Shown: positions 11,835-21,878 of the stretch, piece after piece | Numbering within the stretch: position 1 is the first letter of the stretch | How the letters are laid out: each line of letters begins with the position of its first letter | From: Hypericum androsaemum | Taxonomy: Eukaryota > Streptophyta > Magnoliopsida > Malpighiales > Hypericaceae | Direction: 5' to 3' | DNA: 64,000 nucleotides | NCBI GenBank assembly: GCA_963995505.1 | Contig: OZ023185.1 | Location: 15,015,691-15,079,690, forward strand | Notes under the pieces: model-generated | Databases searched by the model: none | Told to the model about the DNA's origin: nothing | Seen by the model: the letters and a program-made list of their open reading frames with translations, nothing else | Made by a program: the position numbers and the translations under genes

Positions 11835-12150
11835 TTAATATTGTTGACCATTAACTTTCCAGAATGAGAAGCTTCTATCGAGTATGGGAAGAAAATAGGA
11901 ACCGGTATACATCATAGAACGGCATCAAATTAACTCTCAAGATTTTTGTCTCCGTCCTACGCTTATGTGAGGGTTACTAGAAGGGGGAATATAAATTCTA
12001 AACAAAAGAAGGGGGAATATCTTTGCGGCCGGCAACCTCTTTTTTTGACAAATTTTTTAAACCATATTCTAGAATAAATTTGATGGGATATATTAAATAA
12101 TGAAATTTCTACGTTATCTAATTTAACTGCAGATTTTACAAAGTTCGCTT
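11835..12150. other. intergenic, nothing recognised
   Basis: About 320 bases between the LINE and the first small TIR element. No coding or repeat signal that I can support. Confidence 0.4.
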
Positions 12151-12447
12151 TGTGTATCGATGGCCGAGATTGGATTCGGAATGTGCCTTTTTCTGGACCA
12201 TTTGGACCAATGGACAAGCAGGGGTATTTTTGTAAATAAGTTAAAGAAAAGGGAAAAAAATGAAAAATCGTGCGTGGCAGGGAGTCCAAGTAGATCACCG
12301 ACATGTTATTATCGGTAACTGGGCATGCAATTGTCGTAACTGAGGCCTGCCATTGTGAGAACCGTGGCATGCCATTATCGATAACTTCAGTCCAAATGGT
12401 TCAGAATGACCCTTCACTCTGGATCCAATACAAATGTGTGTATCGAT
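12151..12447. mobile_element. small TIR element (R1) with 21-bp repeats
   Basis: An 11-bp target duplication, TGTGTATCGAT, lies at 12151-12161 and 12437-12447. Inside, inverted ends begin ATTGGATTCGG (12169) and, reading in from the right, ATTGGATCCAG (12429). The core (about 12295-12385) has three to four copies of a ~21-bp unit, GGGCATGCCATTATCGATAAC. It is 275 bp with no ORF. An 11-bp duplication and no TA or TAA preference fit a Mutator-like MITE. Confidence 0.75.
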
Positions 12448-12454
12448 ATGCTAA

Positions 12455-12496
12455 AATTGAGAGAATATATTTTTTTGGTGAATAATTGAGAGAATA
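12455..12496 (-). mobile_element. micro-insertion with T-tract (16 bp)
   Basis: AATTGAGAGAATA is repeated at 12455-12467 and 12484-12496. The bases between are TA, a T-run and GGTGAAT. On the minus strand this reads ATTCACC followed by A, matching other micro-insertions here (for example GGGTGA at 24797). Confidence 0.5.
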
Positions 12497-12648
12497 GATT
12501 GAGTGTTGTGCGTTATAGGGTGGCCAACACTATCGAGAAGCAAATCTTGACTATTGATCCGATCTAAAAACACGCATGGACACACATGTTGAAGGGGGGG
12601 TATTTTGCCATCAATGCTGTGTGAAACTGATATACCATACATATGATG

Positions 12649-13115
12649 GCCAATTACTAGGGGGTTAGATTGGGTACGGAATGCCCCTATTTCGAACTGT
12701 TCGGAATGAAGACACGCGGGGGCTTTTCTGCAAAAATGCTAAAATATAGGGACCAAAATGAAAAAAGCCAAACACAAACACAGGCCGGAAATAAATGCCA
12801 TTATCACATAACTGTGCATACCAGTATCGTAACCGGGGCATGCCAGTATTGTAAACAGGGCATGCCAGCGGGACTTTTTGGCAAAAATGCTAAAATACGG
12901 GGACCAAAATGAAAAAAGTCATGTGCGCCAGTATCATAAACGGGACATGCCGCTGTCACAAAATCAAATGTCATTATCACATAACTGCGCATGCCATTAT
13001 CACATAACTGCGCATGCCTATATCACGCAACTGTGCATACTAGCGCGGTCACTCCTTCACTCCAAACTGTTCGGAATGATTTCTTCACTCTGGACCCAAT
13101 CCACTGCCAATATCT
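12649..13115. mobile_element. TIR element (R2) with 21-bp repeats
   Basis: The same family as R1. The ends read GATTGGGTACGGAATGCCCC (from 12668) and, inward from the right, GATTGGGTCCAGAGTGAAG (from about 13102). An imperfect 10-bp flanking repeat (GCCAATTACT at 12649, GCCAATATCT at 13106) is the probable target duplication. The interior (about 12790-13040) contains many copies of units such as CATGCCATTATCACATAACTG. A sub-block around 12715-12765 is repeated near 12870-12920. No ORF. Confidence 0.65.
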
Positions 13116-13816
13116 TAAAGAATCACTATTGGGTTCGTCCGGACGTCAGTACATGCGCAATTTTTTCAAAAAGCTACCATACCCAAAAACTACCTAAAAA
13201 TTTAAAATAAAGTTTAATGAAATTCCAAAGAAACGCTGAAAATACCTAATTAAAGAATCCAAAAGAAAACTAAAAAAATGACATAAATCTTAGAAATACC
13301 ACAATAATGAACCTAACATAAAATATCTGAAATTACTGTGTGCACTTTTAGCTGATAGAAAAAAGATATTTTTTAAACATGAAAAAAATTAATTTCGAAA
13401 TAAAAAAATCATTAGGATGTTTTAACGCGACAATATCCGATAAAAAGGCATGGATTTGGTACGGAGTCTAATAGAGGGACTCCATAACGCGACAATATCT
13501 GACAGTTGTAATTAACCGAGAGTACTTTCGTCTTTTACACTCTCACTTTTTATGTATTTTCGTCTTTTACACTCTCACTTTTTATCTTTCCTTTTCTCTC
13601 TCCTTTCTCATTCTTCCGTGTCTCCTTCCTCCCCCTCACTTCTCTCCCTCCCATCCAATCTTAAAGTTCGCAGATCCTCGCCGTATTTAAGCCCGGTAGC
13701 TACCTCCTCCTCGCCTTGGAGCTTACAGTGACACAACCCCAACGTTGACCACCACTTTGACACCGATGAGGAGCAGGCCGAGTCCGATTGTGAAGAAGCG
13801 ACGACGGTGGGAATCA

Positions 13817-14335
13817 GTTGATATATTTTGATTGGAGAACCTCAACTTCTTACTTCGAAGTCTGATTAAGGTGATGCAAGTTACTGTGCGAAGTTGAGAC
13901 GTGTGTATACAACTTTGTAGTATATAACTTTTCCAAATTTTGAATGTAAAGATATCAAAAATATGTTTGAAGTTAAGAGCCGACTGAGTTGGGGTCGATA
14001 GATTTTAGTTGGGAAGCTACAACTTCTTACTCCTGATTGAGATAATTCAAGTTGCTGTATAAAGCTGAGATATTTATCTACAACTTTGAATTATATAACT
14101 TATCCAAATTTGGAGTGTAAAGATGTATAAAATTCATTTGAAATCAAGAGTTGATTGAGTTGCAGTTGATAGATTTCAGTTGGGGAGCCACAACTTCTTA
14201 CTCGGAAGTCTGATTGAGGTGATTCAAATTGTTGTGTGCAGCTGTGACATATATCTACAATTTTAGAAGTTATGACTAGAAGGTGATTCAAATTACAGTC
14301 AAAAGTTTAAATTCGTTTAAAGTTAAGAGTCGATC
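13817..14335. repeat. three tandem ~175-bp repeats
   Basis: Similar units start at 13817, 13994 and 14165 (spacings 177 and 171), each beginning GTTGATAGATTTTAGTTGG-like followed by CAACTTCTTAC. They lie inside the large TIR element, next to its 21-bp array. Confidence 0.75.
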
Positions 14336-14580
14336 GAGTACCAAATGACTGAAAGGTTATGTTAAAATGATATGCTGAGTTATGTCTAATGGCATGTTCG
14401 ATTATGTTCAAATGGCAGACCCGGTTATGTTCAAATGGCAGGCCTTGTTATGATAAAATGACATGCCTGATTTTTACTAAATGGCATGTCCATTTATGAT
14501 AAAATGGCATACCCACTTGCAATAAAATGGCAGACCTAGTTACGATAAAATAACATGTCTAGTTACGTTAAAATAGCATG

Positions 14581-16391
14581 CCTTGTGTCACGACCCAAAT
14601 TTGGGGTTGGTGACCAACGCTAGATTATGTCAAACTTAACATAATAAACCATAACCTAGCAAGCCTCAAACATAACACATCATTCTCTTTAAGAGAATCA
14701 TCAACATACACTTGTCACGGCATTGTTTCTTCAAGCAAACCTATTTACCATTATCCAAAAGCCTGGTGGCATAATTCAAAAGCTGGAGTACACATCTCCA
14801 ACGTCATATAACCAAACTCATCCTTTTTAAAACATAACATAATTTATAAATATATTACATATTAACATTAATCTAAGTCATACGTCAATAGATAACAGAA
14901 TATGTATAATAGAGCGACCTAGATCACAAAGACAAAAGACCATCCGGAGACCTTCAAAAGTAGCCTGGGAGTGAAGGCAATGGGCTGGACTCAGATGGAG
15001 AAGCTTCTCCAGACGCAAACACCTCTCAAAACTCTTCAGTGAAGTAAGGGATAAGTGCTTTGAAATACTTAGTAAGTGAATATTGTAAGTAACATGTATT
15101 TAACCAACCAGTTGTTCCATCCAATCCAATCCATACTAGCACAAAAGACAAGACAACAAAAGACCACTTTACAACAAGGTCATCAAAGAATTCACATATC
15201 ATACACAATCAGAATTTCAGATAGACTTTCGCAAAATACATAACACAATTTGGATGAACTCCTGGTTGGTCACGGGTAGACCTCATCATCCGCCATCACA
15301 CAAGCCACATACCAAACATTCCAAAGTCCACATACATACACAAACAATCCAAAAGCAACATCAATATCAAATAGACCAAAACTAAACCCAATACCATATT
15401 TCAAATCATTCAAAAGTACACAAAAAGAAGCATATCACCCACGTCTAGTTAACTAAACACATGTTACAAAGAACATAAACTACTATCATTATTAACCTTT
15501 TTAGCATATAAATATATCCTAGGAACCATAAAAACTTATTTTATAAACCCTTAATTTTGAATTTATACAAGATAGCCCCTAAACCATGCTAAAATTCACA
15601 AAACTACAATCCAATGTTTGACTTTTCTTCCAACTTCCATATATAAACAAATTTTAGCTTAACCCCACCTTAACCTCCTTCATCTAGATCTATATTATCT
15701 TATTCAAACCTTTACCTATTAGCTTCTTCAAGGTTCAAAATAATTTTTACTCAATTAAAGCAAAATCCTACAAAATTACTTACCTTATTCTTCAAAGTTG
15801 CTCAAATTTGGTCCCTTTTCTTTCCTCCTCTTTTCTCCTCGTTTTTCCCATTTCTTCTACACCTTTATCCTCTATTTTTCTGTTCTAAAAGGGCGTGGAG
15901 TTGGTGCCTAAAGTCTACCCAAAATATCTTCCTTTTTGCGTAGTTTAGTCACCTACTAAAAAGTTACCACCCAGCCTACTTACAACCAAATTTTCTCCTT
16001 TAGTCCTAGACTTTTTCAGTCTTTCAAACTCATTTCTAAACTTCATAATATATTTTAATAAGTTCCTAAAATGAGCTTATTCAAATAGAATTACATAACA
16101 AATTATTTTCACAAATCTTTCCAATACCGACGAAATTAGTCCTAATTTCGAGCACCTAGATTTATGACTCTGTGCGGACCAAATTATTTTATAAATCACA
16201 AAACTAAAAAAACAAAGTTATAGATCTATATGTTATGAATCCACACAAATTAGAATCACCTAATTTGGAGTCCGGATGAGAAAGTTACACCTATTTTACC
16301 GAACGACGATGAACTAAGCCTAAACCTTTCTAAAACTAACCTTATTATGTTGAAACAAATTTTGGTTAAAGGGTAAGGGTATCACACCTGG
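14581..16391. mobile_element. solo LTR of a Gypsy-type element (LTR1)
   Basis: The segment 14586-16386 (1801 bp) begins TGTCACGACCC and ends GGGTATCACA, the TG...CA ends of a retroviral-type LTR. Flanking pentamers are CCTTG (14581-14585) and CCTGG (16387-16391), an imperfect 5-bp target duplication. There is no internal domain or second LTR, so it is a solo LTR left by LTR-LTR recombination. It is homologous to the solo LTR at 46327-49180: both start TGTCACGACCCAAAT and share GGTTGGTCACGGGTAGACC. Confidence 0.8.
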
Positions 16392-16765
16392 TTACAATAA
16401 AATGGCAGGCCAGGTTATGACCAAATGACATCCCCAGTTGTGAATATATGGCTACCGATTAGGATAAAATGGCAGATCCGTTTAGGATAAAATGACATGT
16501 CTAATTTATATTTAATAATATTTTTAATAAAAAATTAATTATTTAATATCGTGACACATGCATTAAATGCCTGACACATGTATTAAATGCCATGACACAT
16601 TGAATTTTCTTTTGTGGTTCGAACGCACACGAGCATGTAATGCTATGATATATGGGGGTTCCTTTTTTTGGTTCCAACGTGCACGTGCATTTTGATTTTT
16701 TTTTCCCTCTCCTGGACGGAACGAAATAAGTGAATTCCGTGTCCAATCTGGGCCCCAATAAAAAG

Positions 16766-17177
16766 TGGTCAAAGTGTTCAAAATTATGATAGTTTCTAGA
16801 GTACAACTTAATATAATCAACATTAAAATTTTATTAGTCTTTATTTTATGATGACCATGTAGAATTCATTTTTTCTCCTGAATTTATTAAAATATTAATA
16901 ATTCAAAAATTAGTATTTAGTATAGAGAAATTAAGGGATAACCTTAAAATTACATAGTTTGCCACAAATATCAGCAGATAAATATAGGGGTGACAACGGT
17001 TCTAGAGACACTAGTTCCACGGTTCCAAATATATAGAACCTGAATAAGAACCACTCTACAAGGTTCCAAGGTAATTTTCGAAAATCATCAGTTACGACTG
17101 AACTGGTGATTTTTTAAATAAAAATAAAGAAGTTTTCCTCATTTAGTTCCAAAAGAATCAGAATATAGTCTGGTTCA
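16766..17177. other. intergenic with remnant of a GGTTCC-rich repeat
   Basis: From about 16985 the sequence (GGGGTGACAACGGTTCTAG) contains repeated GGTTCC / GAACC motifs that resume at 19803-19960 on the other side of the LINE. This looks like an old hAT-type repeat into which LINE copy 2 inserted. I see no matching right terminus. Confidence 0.4.
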
Positions 17178-17408
17178 ACGGTTTGACAATTCTTTTTTTT
17201 TTAGGCGAAAAGAAACTTTATTACTCAAAGAAACGAAAAAGTTACAGGAAGGGAAAAAGAAAACAGAAGAGAAGCCAAACACAAAGGCCGAATAGAAAAT
17301 CGCAAAACAGGAAGCCTATCGCCATAAAGAAGAACTCGACCCTACAAACTTGAGGGATAGCGAGGCCGATGAAGGAAACAATGATCTAAAGCGATCAAAC
17401 GCGGCGCA

Positions 17409-19372
17409 TCAAAAGTCCACCTCATACTCCAGCCAACGTAGATCCTTACTGGCATAGGTAGTCCCAGCCTGCTTCCTCGCTTGAAAGCGAGTGTTCTTGG
17501 CAGGTGGTAGATGTGATTCTTCCATGTCCGGCTGAGAATCTGCCTCGTCCGCCCAATTGTTCTTCATCTTCTTCGTAATCGAACCCATGAAATTCAACGA
17601 GTCCGAAAGATCATCGTTGTCAGAAAAAACAACAACCCCATTGCCCTCTTGACCTGGGATAGGCATGGGATCTGTAGTAGGTAAAGCAGAGGCGCTGCCC
17701 AAAATAGATGTGGACGGTCCCGGTATTATTGGGGTTCCCTTGCCAAGGAAACCCGGTTTCAAACCTTTATGCTTGGAGCCCTTTGAACCGAATGAGCTAG
17801 TAGGTAAAATCCCGCCCGCTGCAACATATGCTACCTTCCTAGCTTCAACTATTGCCAAATCCTCAGGAGACAGTGATGCCAATAACTCAGCCGAGGAAGG
17901 GCCATTCTTGCGCCCCTTTTTCTTGCCCGATGATGACCTAGGCTTAGAACCCGATGAGTCAGTCACATGTGAAGCTGGCGTCAACGGCTCTATTATAATC
18001 GGGCCTAAAGATACCTGACCTGTATCTTGGGAGGGCGAAACCTCCTCAATCATTACACCACAATCCCCCTCTAAGTTATTTGTACTTGGCATTGGAGACT
18101 GCTTAGGAACTTCATCAAGCACCATCAACTGGACCAAATCATTCTGACCTGTACTTAATGGAGAACATTTATCACCCGGTAGAGTTTCACCCTCTTTGTC
18201 ACCAGGTAGAGTTTCACCCTCTTCCCTCGCATCATCAGGGACCTGAAGTACCACCGAATCACCATCCTCTTGATCCTCCTCTTCGCGTACTACCTGTTGC
18301 ACAAAATTTTCCAATACAGTAATAAGGGCAAGAGATGAGCACTCCTCAACTTCAATGCTGGTTGGTGAACTAGGGGAGCACTCATTCTGTTGCCACACCT
18401 GCTTTCCCACGGACCTCTTGGGACCCTCAACCCGTGGGTGCAGTTTTCGGCAAGAGTCTAAATCATGACCAATGATTTTGTAATGCTCGCAGAAAAGAGG
18501 CAAATTCTCGTACACCACATCAACTAAGACCATGCCCTCCTCAAGCTTCAATACAACTTCTTTCCGACGAGGCTTGGACATGTCTAGTTCCACCAAAACC
18601 CGTACCAAAGCGCTATTAAACCTATTTAATGCAGTCAAGTCTGATCGAATGGGGTTACCAATGGCCGCAGCTAGTCCAAGTATGATATCATTAGCGACAT
18701 GCTCCATGCTCAACCCCCCTAATGTAATCCATACCTTTGTAAGAGTCGAGGAAACCTTCGTGGGCTTAAAATAGGGTACCCATGGCTGCAAGTAAAGACA
18801 TCCCTGAGGAAGTCTCCAATCAGAAGAGCTCCAGACCACGTCCTTATCTTGCTCCTTCTCAAACTGAAAACTTTGGAGATAGCAGCTTTCAAGTCAAATG
18901 TTGAGCAAGGTTTGGTGCCTCTCGGCATCACTAACCTTCCAATCAAAGCGCGCTTCCCAAAATTTGCACAAACTGATGATCTATCTGCATCCAATTCAAC
19001 GACCATATGCTCGCCATCGAAGACTAGCTTAATATACGTACCTTCTTTGACCCGGTCAGATCGCGGGTGGAGTGCGGCTGCGTAGGACATCTTCTTCATG
19101 GCGTTCTCCGCTGGAGCCTTAGGAGTCGGTGTCACAGTAGTCCCCGCAACCCCATCTTTGCTCGCTTGTATATCTCCTAAAGGTGTAGGCCTCGCACCCT
19201 CCGCAGCCTGCCCCACACCCTCTGTCAACCCACGAGCCAGCGCCTGTGAAGGGTTACCGACTAATGGGGCAAGGGAGGTGTAGAACTGGTGAAGGAGAGG
19301 AAGGATGCTGGATTGAAGCGAATCCATCCCTAGCGAAGGGCAGGATAAGCGACGGCGGCTGAAAACCTCCAT
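17409..19372 (-). pseudogene. LINE ORF1: DUF4283-type domain plus zinc knuckle, frameshifted
   Basis: The first frame (19372 to 18719) carries an N-terminal low-complexity part and a DUF4283-like domain (YAAALHPRSD...DLKAAISKVFS). Near 18870 a single-base frameshift moves the reading to the frame 18839-17409 (476 codons): the end of DUF4283, then a degenerate CCHC-like knuckle (FCEHYKIIGHDLDSCRK, with Tyr where the second Cys is expected), a long acidic linker with a tandem GETLPGDKE duplication, and the conserved tail ending WLEYEVDF. Combined length is about 640 codons, typical for plant L1-clade ORF1. A start at 19454 (MFSSARASSS) would need another frameshift. It acts in RNA binding during retrotransposition. 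Confidence 0.85.
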
Positions 19373-19519
19373 CTGAGGATCTCAACGAGGCCGTTGAAGA
19401 CATCGGAACAGCAGCGACGGTGGTGGAACTCGAAGCCCTGGCCGAGGAAAACATTAATTAAGACATAGCGAAACCGGAGGGGTGGTCGTAGAGACCAACC
19501 CCTCTGGCAGCCACGGGGG

Positions 19520-19785
19520 GGAGGGTGGGGGCTCGGGAAAGGTGCGGGATGGGGGGGGGGGGGGCGGGGGAGGTCGGGGGAGGGGGAGAGCGGGAGGGGG
19601 AGAGCTGGGGAGGGGGGAGAGCGGGAGGGGGAGATCTGGGGAGGGGGGGAGAGCGGGGGAGGTCGGGGGAGGGGGGAGAGCGGGAGGGGGAGATCTGGGG
19701 AGGGGGGGAGAGCGGGGGAGGTCGGGGGAGGGGGGAGAGGGGGAGGGGGAGGTCGGGGGAGGGGGGGAGAGCGGGGGACAAAGTG
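19520..19785 (-). repeat. polypyrimidine (C/T) tandem array at the LINE 5' end
   Basis: On the plus strand this is almost purely G and A with short GGTCGG and GAGCGGGAGG punctuation, in repeating blocks of about 18-60 bases (for example GGGGGAGATCTGGGGAGG at two places). On the element's sense strand it is CCCCTCCCC-type DNA at the very 5' end, before ORF1. Proline-rich open frames through it are a by-product of composition. Confidence 0.9.
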
Positions 19786-19802
19786 ACGGTTTGACAATTC
19801 TT

Positions 19803-20660
19803 AAACTGCTGGTTCCATGGTTTAGTACTAAGACGAACCATAGTCTGAACTTTCTAAAAAGTTTTGGGACGATTTCGTGAACTGTGTTCATAGTTCAAGT
19901 TCTGATTAATGATTTCGCTGGTTTAACGGTTCGAACCAAACCGAGACTAGGTCTAGGCAGGCTTTGTCAAAATCCTAGAGGCGCCAAATTTTCCCACGCT
20001 TGAAATTTGTTCATTTTCTTCGTTTTTGTCAGAGGACGTACATCATAATGATAATTCTTAAAAGCACCAGAGAACACGATCCAGTTGGTTGAAACACGCA
20101 CATTCGCTGTAACACCAGAAAATCTATTAATGGCGGTCACATACAATCCTGGGCACCTAATTTATTGCACCCTGATACGCTACACCTCCATCCGTCTTCA
20201 ACCTTTTCAAAAGTTTTGGATTGAACGGGGACAACATAAAAGTCGTTCTTACGGAGAGAATTTCGTTTGAACCATCAGATTTTATTAAAAATCGTATCTA
20301 AAGATCTGACAATCATAAAAAATCGTGTCTATAGGTATAATTACTTGATCCATTTTAGTGGGATAAGTTTTGTCCCCACTAAATCCATCACTTTTTCAAA
20401 TCCAAGCACAAATTTGAAAAATCCCTCCCATGCATTTATTCTCAACACATGCATTGATTTCCAAGTCAGAGTTTCACGTAAAGCAAAGGAAGCCCTTGAA
20501 TTCGCCAAAATATATATCACCAGCTTTTCCCAGAATAAGGGTTTATTCCTGTGACTAATCTAATCCATCACCCTCTTTCATGTGATCTCTAGTAACCCTA
20601 AATCCACAACTCTGTGATTTGCTTCAATTTAATTTGTCTCCTTCTCATACCTCTTCATTC
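19803..20660. other. intergenic upstream of EPF1
   Basis: It contains the right remnant of the GGTTCC-rich repeat (to about 19960) and then unique sequence leading into the EPF1 promoter. No coding signal seen. Confidence 0.5.
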
Positions 20661-20662
20661 TT

Positions 20663-20669
20663 TATATAT
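20663..20669 (+). promoter_or_regulatory. TATA box of EPF1
   Basis: TATATAT within CTTTATATATTCTC, about 115 bases before the EPF1 ATG at 20782; CT-rich leader sequence follows. Confidence 0.5.
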
Positions 20670-20781
20670 TCTCCCTCAATTTTCCATCTCCAGCCCATTG
20701 TTTCTTCAATTTTCCTCTTGAAATTTTCACATATACATACATAAGTTAGCAAGAATATTAGGAAAAAAAACCATTTAATCC

Positions 20782-21256
20782 ATGAAGAAGTTATCTCTCT
20801 TCGCTTTGGTATTGGTTGCTGTTACTCTCCTTATCATTCCCTCTGTGGTATCCTCAAGGCGTATAGGCAAATCTAGAATCCGTAAGTACTCTATTTTCTT
20901 AGTTTTGCTTATATTCATACCAAATTAATTTAGACATTTTTGCTCTTTTGAAATTTGAATCTTCGTGATCGATTCTGATTGATGTTGATGTTGTGGCTGT
21001 AGGACATGGAGAGCTCCAACCGCGAGTCGAGCCTCGTACAAGAGGTGTTGCCGTGGCGGTGAGGCCGAGGAGGAAGGGGGCGGACACGGTGGAAGTCGCA
21101 GGATCAAGCTTGCCCGATTGCTCCCATGCGTGTGGGTCATGTTCACCATGTAGACTGGTCATGGTTAGCTTCGTCTGTTCATCGCTCGAGGAAGCTGAGA
21201 CTTGTCCTATTGCTTACAAGTGCATGTGTAATCACAAGTCATATCCTGTACCTTAA
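20782..21256 (+). CDS. EPF1: EPIDERMAL PATTERNING FACTOR 1 secreted peptide precursor
   Basis: Two exons, 20782-20881 and 21003-21256, joined through a GT-AG intron (donor GTAAGT at 20882, acceptor AG at 21001-21002) in phase 1, give 117 aa. Residues 1-25 form a hydrophobic signal peptide; 26-66 are a basic propeptide with the dibasic-rich RPRRKGAD; the C-terminal ~50 residues are the mature peptide starting near AGSSLPDC. Eight cysteines (73, 77, 80, 83, 92, 101, 107, 109) and the blocks DCSHACGSCSPCRLVMVSF and ending NHKSYPVP match EPF1 rather than EPF2 or stomagen. EPF1 is secreted by stomatal precursors and acts through ERECTA-family and TMM receptors to enforce one-cell spacing. The gene looks intact. 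It is convergent with the OMT downstream. Confidence 0.95.
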
Positions 21257-21878
21257 TTAATTTAACCAATGATTTTTAGTGTGTTCGTTTTGATCGATCT
21301 CATCAGATGTTGTAACTACATAATAATCTCCAATTTCATGTTTTGTTTTTGATGGTACTCCAAGTTTTTAGTCTTTTTTTTAAACGGTATAATTTCTTAT
21401 TTATTCGCACCTAATAATACAAAGCGCCTACGATAAGCAAAAGCACAAGCCGCTAACAAAGTAACCGGAACAAAGTAACTCCATAAACCCCCTCTAAAAC
21501 TCTATGCATATAGTACAGAATTGCAGTCGCTAATCTCACAATTCTGTCATTAAAAAAAAAAATTTACGGCCGAGAAAAGAGGACAACTATAAAGGAGTCA
21601 TCAAGAGTCGTTTTCTATACTATCCTAGAAAATTACCTGACAATCTTATCGTCCTCGGAGTTATGGCGTCGAGATATATATATGTATTGAAATGAAACAA
21701 ATAAATAGCCAACAATTGCTCTTTTTTCTTATAAATGAAATGATATACGCACCCAACGGTTACGACACAGTAACATGTTTTAAATACTAAATTACCGACC
21801 GTTGATAAACAACAAGAAGCAGTCTAAAAGAATTTCAACATCACCTTCAAAAAGATAATTAATAATTAAGGAAACATT
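21257..21878. other. intergenic between convergent EPF1 and OMT A
   Basis: The 3' UTRs of both genes. A T-run at about 21375 is followed by sequence (AAACGGTATAATTTC...) that could be the reversed 3' end of a LINE, but I found no target duplication. The motif CCTAGAAAATTACCTGAC at 21624 recurs inside the OMT A intron at 22308. Confidence 0.4.

Larger units (their letters stand above)
13440..16765. mobile_element. large TIR element (R4) of the same family, with a nested solo LTR
   Basis: The left end at 13448 reads GGATTTGGTACGGAGTC; the right end, read inward from 16757, contains AGATTGGACACGGAATTC. Both match the terminal motif of R1-R3. ATAAAAAG at 13440-13447 and 16758-16765 is the probable target duplication. 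The interior has a duplicated ~28-bp segment (13523 and 13558), three tandem ~175-bp units (13817-14335) and arrays of the ~21-bp unit in the form GGTTATGTTCAAATGGCAGA (14345-14585 and 16387-16510). The array is split by a 1.8 kb solo LTR. Without it the element is about 1.5 kb and non-coding. Confidence 0.6.
17178..19802 (-). mobile_element. full-length ORF1-only LINE, copy 2
   Basis: A perfect 17-bp target duplication, ACGGTTTGACAATTCTT, is found at 17178-17194 and 19786-19802. The element (17195-19785, 2591 bp, minus strand) runs 5' to 3': a polypyrimidine tandem array (19520-19785), a short leader, ORF1 (about 19454 to 17409, one or two frameshifts), about 200 bp of 3' UTR matching copy 1 and a poly(A) tail (T-run on the plus strand from 17195). 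No ORF2 is present. Because the duplication encloses the C/T array, that array belongs to the element. Confidence 0.9.

Noticed and set aside
13817..14335. Possible centromeric satellite
   Set aside because: There are only three diverged copies and they lie inside a TIR element; too few for a satellite array.
19330..19891. Several overlapping proline-rich open frames (minus) and glycine-rich ones (plus)
   Set aside because: They follow from the C/T array; every frame is open in such composition, and they lack domain structure.
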